A stretch of DNA of 9,166 nucleotides, taken from the NCBI GenBank assembly GCA_016919605.1, contig JACXTQ010000052.1, positions 1-9,166 on the forward strand, read 5' to 3'. This DNA comes from Methylovulum sp. (GTDB taxonomy: Bacteria; Pseudomonadota; Gammaproteobacteria; Methylococcales; Methylomonadaceae). The notes beneath the pieces are model-generated. The model was given only the letters and a program-made list of their open reading frames with translations. It made no database searches and had not been told where the DNA came from. Positions within the stretch are counted from its first letter, which is position 1. The number at the start of each line of letters is the position of its first letter. The translations under genes were made by a program, and so were the position numbers. Below, piece after piece: positions 1-5,643 of the stretch.

Positions 1-984
1 ACCAGCGGCAAGCATTTGCTGGGCCTTATCAATGAAATACTTGATTTGGCGCGTATCGAAAGTAATAAATTTGAACTGCACCTGGAAACCTTCGCTTTGC
101 CGCCATTGCTGGATGAAATTGTATCGCTGATGTCTCCTGGCGCGGCTGAACGCGGTATCATTCTTACTCAAGATTGCCATAGTGAAGTCGCGGTGCGTGC
201 CGATTTTTCGCGGCTGCGGCAAGTGATGTTGAACTTGTTGGCCAACGCCATCAAATATAACCGCGAAGGTGGCACGGTGAGGTTATTTTGTGCCATTGAT
301 GGTGATGTTGTCCGTATTTCTGTTGCGGATACTGGCTTAGGGATAGCTCTGGCGGATCAAGCGGTCTTATTCCGGCCTTTCGAGCGTTTGGGGGCGGAAA
401 AAAGGGGTATCGAAGGGACGGGTATTGGATTGGTTGTCTGCAAACGCCTAGTTGAAGCGATGCAAGGCCGTATCCAATTTAACAGTATTGAAGGTGTCGG
501 TAGCCACTTTTGGATTGATTTGCCCATAGCCTTAGACGAGAAGGTGCCCAGTGGTTTGCCGGTACAAACCAACAGTTTTCCCCTTGACCCAGAGCATATC
601 CGTGGGCGGGTTATTTACATTGACGATTGTGTGATCAATACCAATGTCATGCGCCATGTGTTCCGCAAATTGCCTCATGTTGAATTGCTGATAGGCGAAC
701 ATGCCGAAAGCGGTTTGGCGCAAATCCGTCAATATCGGCCTGACCTGATTTTGATGGACATCAATTTACCCGGAATGAGTGGCTTGGACGCTTTACATTT
801 GCTCAAAGCCACTCCCGACACCGCAGCTATCCCCGTGGTTGCCGTCAGTGCCGCCGCTATGCCGAAAGTCATTGAAGAAGGCCTGCAAGCAGGCTTTATG
901 GCTTATTTGACCAAACCTTTTGACATCCCTGAGCTGCTTGCCTTGGTCAGTAAGACGCTAAATAAGGCGAGTAAGGCTGTTTAA
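1..984 (+). CDS. Hybrid sensor histidine kinase, C-terminal part (5' end outside window)
   Basis: The frame is open from base 1, so the N-terminus, including any sensor domain and the phosphorylated His, lies upstream. The visible 327 residues start in the second helix of a HisKA domain (IN-EILDLARIES). A HATPase_c domain follows, with an N-box (LLANAIKYN, about residues 79-86), a G1 box (DTGLGI, about 110), an F-box-like FRPFERLG and a G2 box (GTGIGL, about 139). A receiver domain fills the last 125 residues: acidic pair DD about 208, phospho-acceptor Asp about 253 in LMDINLPGMSG, Ser about 283 in AVSAA, Lys about 305 in LTKPF. The protein should autophosphorylate on His and pass phosphate to its own receiver, then probably on to a phosphotransfer protein not seen here. 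The receiver is C-terminal with no output domain. It ends 14 bp from the convergent end of the ABC1 kinase gene; no terminator is evident between them. Confidence 0.95.
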   Translation, partial: TSGKHLLGLINEILDLARIESNKFELHLETFALPPLLDEIVSLMSPGAAERGIILTQDCHSEVAVRADFSRLRQVMLNLLANAIKYNREGGTVRLFCAIDGDVVRISVADTGLGIALADQAVLFRPFERLGAEKRGIEGTGIGLVVCKRLVEAMQGRIQFNSIEGVGSHFWIDLPIALDEKVPSGLPVQTNSFPLDPEHIRGRVIYIDDCVINTNVMRHVFRKLPHVELLIGEHAESGLAQIRQYRPDLILMDINLPGMSGLDALHLLKATPDTAAIPVVAVSAAAMPKVIEEGLQAGFMAYLTKPFDIPELLALVSKTLNKASKAV

Positions 985-998
985 GAAATTCCCCTGTA

Positions 999-2531
999 TT
1001 ACTCCAGCCACACCCTATAGTGTTTAGACCCGCTATGCCCGTTAAACAAGTCTTGCGGGCTAATGCCCTCGCGTTGTAGGCGTTGGCTTAAGGCGGGCAA
1101 ATCCAGTCCGTCTTCGGCGTTTAACTGCGCCAGAACAGTACTGGGAATGAGGCTGGCCAAGTCAGTGGCCGCTTCTGGCGGCAAATCCATGCTAATGGCG
1201 GGAAGGCCATCTTCCCATATCCGTACGCATAAACGCCTAGCGCTGGTGCGGGCGGTTACGTTATTTGCGGTGGCGGTGGTCGGCAAGTCCAACTGACGTG
1301 CCTGTTCTAACACCTCTGCGCCCACGGCATTTTTCAATAAAGGCCACCACGGCAAGGCGACATCAAGTTGCGCCAGTTGCTGGTTAACTCCGTGGAAAGC
1401 GCGTAATAACAGCATGAGATCCGCAGGGCCGGCGGCGCGAAACCACCACCGCTTTTCACCCAGCAGGCTTTGCAAGGCCGCGCTTAATTGCCAGTGTGCA
1501 ACAGGGAACGGTTTGGAGGCTAACAACGGGCGCAATAGCAAGGTGCAGAGTTCGGGCAGTTGTTCCTGTAGGTGCGCCAGTTTGTCGGCATTAAAGCCCA
1601 TCGCGACAAAACAGCCAAAGGCATCAATGTTCTGCCCCGTGCAATAGGCTTCAATCAGTTTCAAGAACGCCAACCGCCGTTGTCGGGCAATCAGCACGGT
1701 ACAGCCATAATCCAGTAAGACCGTTTCGGCATGGCCTTGGCTATCCAGCCGGAACAGGTAGTTGCCAGGATGGGGGTCGCCATGCACTTCGCCGTGGACG
1801 AACAGGCTTTGCCATAAGGCCATCAATAGGGTGCGGCCTATTTCCAGCCGTTGTTGCTTAGGCCAGTGGCAGGTTTCACTAAACCTGCAACCTTTTTCCC
1901 ACGATTGGACTAGCACGCCCTCATTACACCATTCGGGATAGATTGTGGGGATATGCAAGCCAGAGACGGTCAAGTTTTGTCTAAAGCGCTGCTGGGTTTG
2001 CCGCTCGATTCGGTAATCGGTTTCCCGTAACAGTTGGCGGTGCAGCGTGGTTTTGTAGTCATTGGCATCAAATTGCCAGCGTTTGATAGGCCCGCCAGCC
2101 GGTAGCCAGCCGCTGATGTTTAGCTCGGCTTTAATGGCCGTGACAATGCCCGGATAGCGGATTTTGATGGCGACTTCGCTGCCGTTGTGTAACAGGCCGT
2201 GATGGACTTGGCCTAAGGAAGCGGCGGCGCTGGCTTCGTCAATAGCTTGTAAAGCCCGCTCCAGCGGTTTGCCCAAACAGGTTTTGACTTTGCTTAACGG
2301 CAAGGGTTCTATGCTGGTGACTAAGGCTTGGAAAGCGTTGTCATCGTGGCTGCCAGCCATGATTTGGCCGATTTTCATTGCCAGCCCACGCGAGTCGGCC
2401 AAGAGTGCGGCTAATGCTTGTTGGGCCTGTTCACGTTCGGCGGGCTTGGCTGTTTTTAGCCGCCGTAAACTTAAGCCGATACGCCCCCATTGCACCAGTT
2501 TTATTGCTCTGCTCCAGTAGCGTTGGATCAT
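999..2531 (-). CDS. ABC1/AarF/UbiB-family atypical protein kinase with extra C-terminal domain
   Basis: This 510-aa protein shows the full ABC1/UbiB motif set: KIGQ at residues 53-56, the Ala-rich loop AAASLGQVH (102-110), the conserved Lys in VAIKIRYPG (Lys123), Glu170 in LRETDY, the catalytic loop HGDPHPGN (250-257) and DYG in place of DFG (274-276). Characterised relatives (UbiB, Coq8/ADCK) support ubiquinone or other lipid metabolism through ATPase/kinase-like activity. UbiB carries C-terminal membrane helices; I see no such hydrophobic segment here, so it may be soluble or peripheral and is probably not the housekeeping UbiB. Residues about 425-510 form an additional module (CVRIWEDG, then LPPEA...LASLIP, ending in YRVWLE) discussed as a finding. 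The ATG overlaps the upstream gene's TGA as ATGA, with a weak GGGTG five bases before it, implying translational coupling. It is the last gene of a three-gene operon. Confidence 0.92.
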   Translation of the reverse strand: MIQRYWSRAIKLVQWGRIGLSLRRLKTAKPAEREQAQQALAALLADSRGLAMKIGQIMAGSHDDNAFQALVTSIEPLPLSKVKTCLGKPLERALQAIDEASAAASLGQVHHGLLHNGSEVAIKIRYPGIVTAIKAELNISGWLPAGGPIKRWQFDANDYKTTLHRQLLRETDYRIERQTQQRFRQNLTVSGLHIPTIYPEWCNEGVLVQSWEKGCRFSETCHWPKQQRLEIGRTLLMALWQSLFVHGEVHGDPHPGNYLFRLDSQGHAETVLLDYGCTVLIARQRRLAFLKLIEAYCTGQNIDAFGCFVAMGFNADKLAHLQEQLPELCTLLLRPLLASKPFPVAHWQLSAALQSLLGEKRWWFRAAGPADLMLLLRAFHGVNQQLAQLDVALPWWPLLKNAVGAEVLEQARQLDLPTTATANNVTARTSARRLCVRIWEDGLPAISMDLPPEAATDLASLIPSTVLAQLNAEDGLDLPALSQRLQREGISPQDLFNGHSGSKHYRVWLE

Positions 2532-3178
2532 GGCTGCACCCGTTGAAACTGGTCGGATGCGTCAATGCCCTGTTGTTGCAAGGCACTAAGCAAGAGCGGG
2601 TGTTGGAAATGTGGCGTGATGTCCGCCAAGGCTTGCAGGGCATTGTCAAGCGTGACGGTAATGGCGGCGTTTTCTCCCGCCAGCATTTCCGCCCTTTCAG
2701 TGATGCGTAGGCGAGCACCGTCACGAAAGTCAATTGGGATCAGGCGGAGTATCTGCCTAATACAGCTTTCCGCCTGTCCATCCCACATCAGCGAAGTCGG
2801 CAACGGCGGCAGAATATCCAGCTCATCTTCGGTAAATTCTTGCGCCACGGTGATGATAATGCCGTAGGGGCCTTGCAAGCGGCTCTCAAGCCGTGTATCA
2901 CCGATGGCGACACGCTCTTGTAGTAAGGTGACGGCGGGCAGGGCCAGCAGTGTTGCGGTGGCAGCACCCAGGTTTTGGGTTTGCAATTCCACATGCAATA
3001 CGCCTTGCTCTTGTGCCGGGCGAAAAACCAGCCTGACCGCTACCGAACCATTGTCAACCACCAGCGCATCTGTGGACGATGATTTTTTTTGAAACCCCAA
3101 GGTGTTGCACAGAAAAGCGGCTGCGCCAATGGGATTGGCGACTGGATGGATAATCGTAGTGACAAAATCCATCGGCAC
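2528..3178 (-). CDS. VOC (glyoxalase)-like domain fused to PCP_red-like domain
   Basis: This is a 216-aa protein. Residues about 7-113 look like a single VOC/glyoxalase-like repeat: a beta strand plus helix ending in FLCNTLGF, then LHVELQTQNL with a following Ala-rich helix, then a final strand in QGPYGIIITVAQ. Residues about 131-184 fit my recollection of the PCP_red family (first described at the C-terminus of the light-independent protochlorophyllide reductase B subunit): Trp132, AE (136-137), IP (148-149), FR (151-152), R..ERAE (158-164), then ITVTL and an Ala-rich helix. No catalytic role can be assigned; PCP_red also occurs in non-photosynthetic bacteria. Start: the GTG directly abuts the upstream TAA and lies 4 nt after AAGGA; an in-frame ATG at 3172 lies 10 nt after it and is an equal alternative (214 aa). 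The stop overlaps the ABC1 kinase start (ATGA), so the two proteins are probably made together. Confidence 0.85.
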   Translation of the reverse strand: MPMDFVTTIIHPVANPIGAAAFLCNTLGFQKKSSSTDALVVDNGSVAVRLVFRPAQEQGVLHVELQTQNLGAATATLLALPAVTLLQERVAIGDTRLESRLQGPYGIIITVAQEFTEDELDILPPLPTSLMWDGQAESCIRQILRLIPIDFRDGARLRITERAEMLAGENAAITVTLDNALQALADITPHFQHPLLLSALQQQGIDASDQFQRVQP

Positions 3179-3949
3179 TTATTCCTTATGGCGGTCAAGC
3201 GCATCATCGACAACGGGTATACGCGCTTCTGGGTGGTCTTGGACAAAGAAGAAACTACGCTGCATCGGCCACTGCCGTGGCCCGAAATAGTCGATATAAT
3301 CGGTAATCCAATGGTTCCAGACCCGCTGACTGTCTTGTGCCCATGCCCAAGACCGCGCCGCCAACTGCGCAAATAAGGGTTGGCACAGCGGGTCGCAGGG
3401 CTGGTCAACGGTGTCTTGCCACAGCGGCTGTTTATTGGTGCTGCGGTAAGGATCAGCGTAAATCCTCAACCTCGATAATCCGGTGCTGACCCCGTCAGTG
3501 ATCGGCGATTCGAGGATTACATCTAACCTATCGCGAAACCTACGGTTTTCTGCATTGATGCGGCCATAGCTCACCACCACCCCTTCATAGTGACTACCGT
3601 TATCGGTGAATTCTTGATAGAAAAGATACCCCATAGGCGCAGAGTCGGCATTTAGCAAGCCGTCAATAAAGCGCCGCGCTTCTTCAGGTCGGTGTGGCCA
3701 TTGCGCCGCTATCAGCTTTGCGGTCAAGTGCCGTAAATCATGGTCATCGTCATTGAGCTTGAAACTCTGAAAATTGACCACCCCGTATTTGTTCCACGGC
3801 CTAGACCAGCCATATTTTCGTGCTTGGCGATAGTTTTCCAAGGCTTGCATCATCTGTTTAAGCAGCTTGGACGGTTTTTTTTGGGCATTAAGTTCCGCTT
3901 GCACCTGTTGGTAATCGTGTTCGTTGGTGAGGATGATTTTTTTGTCCAT
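3179..3949 (-). CDS. Uncharacterised protein, first gene of the ABC1-kinase operon
   Basis: I do not recognise the family. From the chosen start it is a 256-aa soluble protein with no signal peptide or membrane helix. It begins with MDKKIILTN and a charged helical stretch (YQQVQAELNAQKKPSKLLKQ), then a middle part rich in Arg and aromatic residues (YGWSRPWNKYG, RRFIDGLL, GYLFYQEF), and ends in a Trp/Phe-rich region (RSWAWAQDSQRVWNHWITDY, then QRSFFFVQDHPEA). The frame stays open to an ATG at 4027 (282 aa), but that ATG has no Shine-Dalgarno, whereas the ATG at 3949 follows AGGG at short range (AGGGCTT-ATG); I therefore prefer 3949. Intermediate ATGs at 3997 and 3994 also lack a ribosome site. 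Its TAA directly abuts the GTG of the VOC/PCP_red gene, so it is operonic with that gene and the kinase. Coding potential is supported by the length and tight packing; function is unknown. Confidence 0.78.
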   Translation of the reverse strand: MDKKIILTNEHDYQQVQAELNAQKKPSKLLKQMMQALENYRQARKYGWSRPWNKYGVVNFQSFKLNDDDHDLRHLTAKLIAAQWPHRPEEARRFIDGLLNADSAPMGYLFYQEFTDNGSHYEGVVVSYGRINAENRRFRDRLDVILESPITDGVSTGLSRLRIYADPYRSTNKQPLWQDTVDQPCDPLCQPLFAQLAARSWAWAQDSQRVWNHWITDYIDYFGPRQWPMQRSFFFVQDHPEARIPVVDDALDRHKE

Positions 3950-4145
3950 AAGCCCTATGGCAATCGACTGCTGAAAATAAAGTATAAAGGCCATCATGCC
4001 ATGAACTGGGGGGCGATGGAATGTCATGTTAAAAAATTGGCCGACTGTTTGGGGCTAGGCCAGTGTAAAGGGAAATTTGGTAATTTTACCTAAACGGCAC
4101 TCTTTGCGGAGACATAATGTCGATTAATACTTAATGGCCCTTGAG

Positions 4146-4175
4146 ATTATAGTGTAATTAAAAACCATGCGCTAA
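4146..4175 (-). promoter_or_regulatory. Candidate sigma70 promoter of the leftward ABC1-kinase operon
   Basis: On the minus strand a perfect TATAAT (4151-4146) is preceded by an 18-nt spacer and a weak TTAGCG -35 (4175-4170). Transcription would start near 4139, leaving a leader of about 190 nt to the start at 3949 or about 112 nt to the ATG at 4027. The -10 box is good, but in AT-rich DNA chance matches are common, so confidence is modest. Confidence 0.35.
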
Positions 4176-4218
4176 TTACTTATGGTCTTGTTTACAAAAA
4201 CAGTGCATAAGTTTCAAT

Positions 4219-4241
4219 ATAATTAATTGTTAATTAATTAT
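4219..4241. repeat. Perfect AT-only inverted repeat (10-bp arms, 3-bp spacer)
   Basis: The left arm ATAATTAATT (4219-4228) and right arm AATTAATTAT (4232-4241) are exact reverse complements around GTT. It lies in the middle of the divergent intergenic region, upstream of both candidate promoters. Such a symmetric site could bind a dimeric regulator or a nucleoid protein; the AT-only composition means it could also be a chance palindrome. Confidence 0.5.
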
Positions 4242-4370
4242 GGATGCCCATAAATACCTATCGGCCATTAATTATTGTGTTTATAAGGCCTATTATAATT
4301 AAGTAAGTGATAAATCTAACTCATGCCTCTAGTATCATGATGGTTGTTGGGTTTTGTTGATACATACAAT

Positions 4371-4400
4371 TTGTGGTGTTTTAATCATTTTCGGTATATT
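4371..4400 (+). promoter_or_regulatory. Candidate sigma70 promoter of the rightward GTPase-Roadblock pair
   Basis: TTGTGG (4371-4376) is followed by an 18-nt spacer and TATATT (4395-4400). The start would fall near 4407, giving a leader of about 75 nt to the ATG at 4481. A rival is the perfect TATAAT at 4294-4299, whose only -35 partner is a poor TTATTG (4272-4277, 16-nt spacer). Either or both may be used. Confidence 0.35.
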
Positions 4401-4467
4401 ATTTTAGCGACAATAAATTATTCAAATTATATGGGTTGTGTAATACAGCTTGCTTGGCCATTAGAAA

Positions 4468-4474
4468 AGAGGTG
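4468..4474 (+). promoter_or_regulatory. Ribosome-binding site that sets the GTPase start at 4481
   Basis: AGAGGTG lies 6 nt before the ATG at 4481. The reading frame is open further upstream to a TTG at 4436, but that codon has no comparable site in front of it, so translation very likely begins at 4481. Confidence 0.75.
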
Positions 4475-4480
4475 CAAAAT

Positions 4481-5185
4481 ATGCAAAACGTTATGTTAAG
4501 GGCATCAAATTATGTTCCAGTCAATATTGGGGGTTTGGGTTCCTTGTCAGAAAAACCACCTCACGATACCGCCGCAATGAATGATCCGGGTACGGTTAAC
4601 GGATCATCGTCAACTGGCGTTAACAATCGTCAGCCAGCAAGAAATGAACTCAAAATTGTCATAGCGGGTAATGTCGGGTCTGGGAAAACCACCTCCATCA
4701 AGACCATCAGCGAAATTCCCTACATCGGTTCCGAGGCCAAAGCGACCGAGCGCGATGCCCTGCATCGGAAAGAAACCACTACGGTGTCTATGGAATATGG
4801 AATGGCGCATATCGCCAATATGAAGTTGCATCTTTATGGCACCCCCGGCCAGCGGCGTTTTGATTTTATGGCCGATATTTTGTGTAAGGGCGCGCATGGC
4901 ATGGTGGTGATGATCGACAATGGTTGCGCCAACCCTTTACAAGAAATCGATTATTTTTTGCGCCAACATGACCACTTCTTACAACGCCATCCGGGGATTA
5001 TCGCCATCACCCATTTTGATGATGACGATGCCGACACCAACCTTTTGGAATACCACGCTTATGTCATCCAAAACGGCTTTACTTGTCCGGTGATGGTGGC
5101 GGATGCGCGTAATAAAGATGACATGCAAAAAGTTTTGATGAGGCTGTTATTGCAAATTGCCGGATCAAAGACTGGAAAAATGTAA
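4481..5185 (+). CDS. Small Ras-like GTPase, COG2229/MglA-CvnD type, with N-terminal extension (copy 1)
   Basis: This 234-aa protein has a P-loop GNVGSGKT (residues 63-70), a switch-I-like TTTVSMEYG (100-107 region), a G3 motif YGTPGQRRF (119-127), a G4-position THFD (177-180) and a G5-like ADAR (207-210). This motif set is that of the bacterial Ras-like GTPases grouped with MglA and the conservon CvnD proteins. Gly replaces the usual Asp of the G3 DxxG motif and TH replaces NK at G4, so nucleotide specificity is less certain than the family name implies. Residues 1-56 form an extension of low sequence complexity (Ser/Asn/Pro/Gly-rich) that copy 2 lacks. It is followed after 65 bp by a Roadblock protein, its likely regulator by analogy with MglA-MglB. 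The protein should be cytoplasmic; no membrane helix or lipidation motif is seen. Confidence 0.93.
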   Translation: MQNVMLRASNYVPVNIGGLGSLSEKPPHDTAAMNDPGTVNGSSSTGVNNRQPARNELKIVIAGNVGSGKTTSIKTISEIPYIGSEAKATERDALHRKETTTVSMEYGMAHIANMKLHLYGTPGQRRFDFMADILCKGAHGMVVMIDNGCANPLQEIDYFLRQHDHFLQRHPGIIAITHFDDDDADTNLLEYHAYVIQNGFTCPVMVADARNKDDMQKVLMRLLLQIAGSKTGKM

Positions 5186-5250
5186 GCGGATAATCTTAAG
5201 ATGTAGCTGTCTTGCTTTTTTGTTGAACACCAAACCGGAGGAATTACCTG

Positions 5251-5613
5251 ATGGAATCCTTACTTTCTACCTTAAATAATGCCGATAACCGAATTGAAGG
5301 CATTACTATCTTATCCACAGACGGTTTGGTGCTTGCCTGTTCGGGGCAACAAACCTTGGATGAAGATGTCTTGGGCGCTATGGGGGCGGCCTTGTTTGCC
5401 ATCGGTTCCAAAAGTGTTGGAAAATTGCTGGGCGGCACAATAAAGCACATCGCTGTTGAAGGTGAACAGGGGCAAATTTTGCTTAGTTTGTTGTCGGATG
5501 GTTGCTTGTTAGTATCGGTTATCCAAAGTCAAAATGAAGAGGATAGTCCGGCACTACTGGCTCCGCAGATTTTTGCCACGAAAGAAAAAATCGCCGATCT
5601 CTTGATCACTTAA
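5251..5613 (+). CDS. Roadblock/LC7 domain protein (copy 1)
   Basis: This 120-aa protein is a single Roadblock/LC7 domain: a first helix (MESLLSTLNNA), strands GITILSTDGLVLACSG (about 17-32), a long Ala/Gly-rich helix ALFAIGSKSVGKLL (about 47-60), strands around IKHIAVEGEQGQILLSLL and CLLVSVIQ (64-92), and a C-terminal helix. The family includes MglB, which dimerises and stimulates GTP hydrolysis by MglA, and CvnB of actinobacterial conservons; no catalytic residue is expected. A strong GGAGG lies 9 nt before the ATG. It follows the GTPase on the same strand with a 65-bp gap, so the two are probably co-transcribed and interact. Its stop lies 30 bp from the convergent end of the kinase-like/phosphoesterase gene. 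Confidence 0.93.
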   Translation: MESLLSTLNNADNRIEGITILSTDGLVLACSGQQTLDEDVLGAMGAALFAIGSKSVGKLLGGTIKHIAVEGEQGQILLSLLSDGCLLVSVIQSQNEEDSPALLAPQIFATKEKIADLLIT

Positions 5614-5643
5614 GGCAGCTTGATGGTGTGCGGCTATGGAGTG

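Larger units (their letters stand above)
3950..4480. other. AT-rich divergent intergenic region
   Basis: This 531-bp gap separates the leftward operon and the rightward GTPase gene. From about 4085 to 4440 the sequence is strikingly AT-rich compared with the genes on either side. I find no convincing gene or structured RNA in it. It must hold the promoters of both flanking transcription units; candidates are listed separately. It also contains a perfect AT-only inverted repeat (4219-4241) and a pair of GGCC tetranucleotides at 4263-4266 and 4287-4290. The part nearest 3950-4027 is less AT-rich and is the open N-terminal extension of the leftward ORF that I treat as untranslated. Confidence 0.75.

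Noticed and set aside
2378..2710. Plus-strand ORF of 110 aa
   Set aside because: It overlaps the start of the ABC1 kinase gene and the end of the VOC/PCP_red gene on the opposite strand, both well supported by motifs; its composition is that of an antisense shadow.
2431..2733. Minus-strand ORF of 100 aa, and the 122-aa ORF at 3040-3408
   Set aside because: They lie in a different frame of the same strand within well-supported genes and show no domain pattern.
3740..4093. Plus-strand ORF of 117 aa
   Set aside because: It mostly mirrors the N-terminal part of the leftward gene at 3179-3949 and has no ribosome site or recognisable motif.
4436..4480. TTG at 4436 as start of GTPase copy 1
   Set aside because: A rare start codon in AT-rich leader sequence; the ATG at 4481 has an excellent AGAGGTG ribosome site.
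5193..5220. Palindrome ATCTTAAGAT followed by a T-run as a terminator between GTPase copy 1 and its Roadblock gene
   Set aside because: The palindrome has no loop and only A/T-rich pairing; any alternative stem is four pairs. It is too weak to call a terminator.
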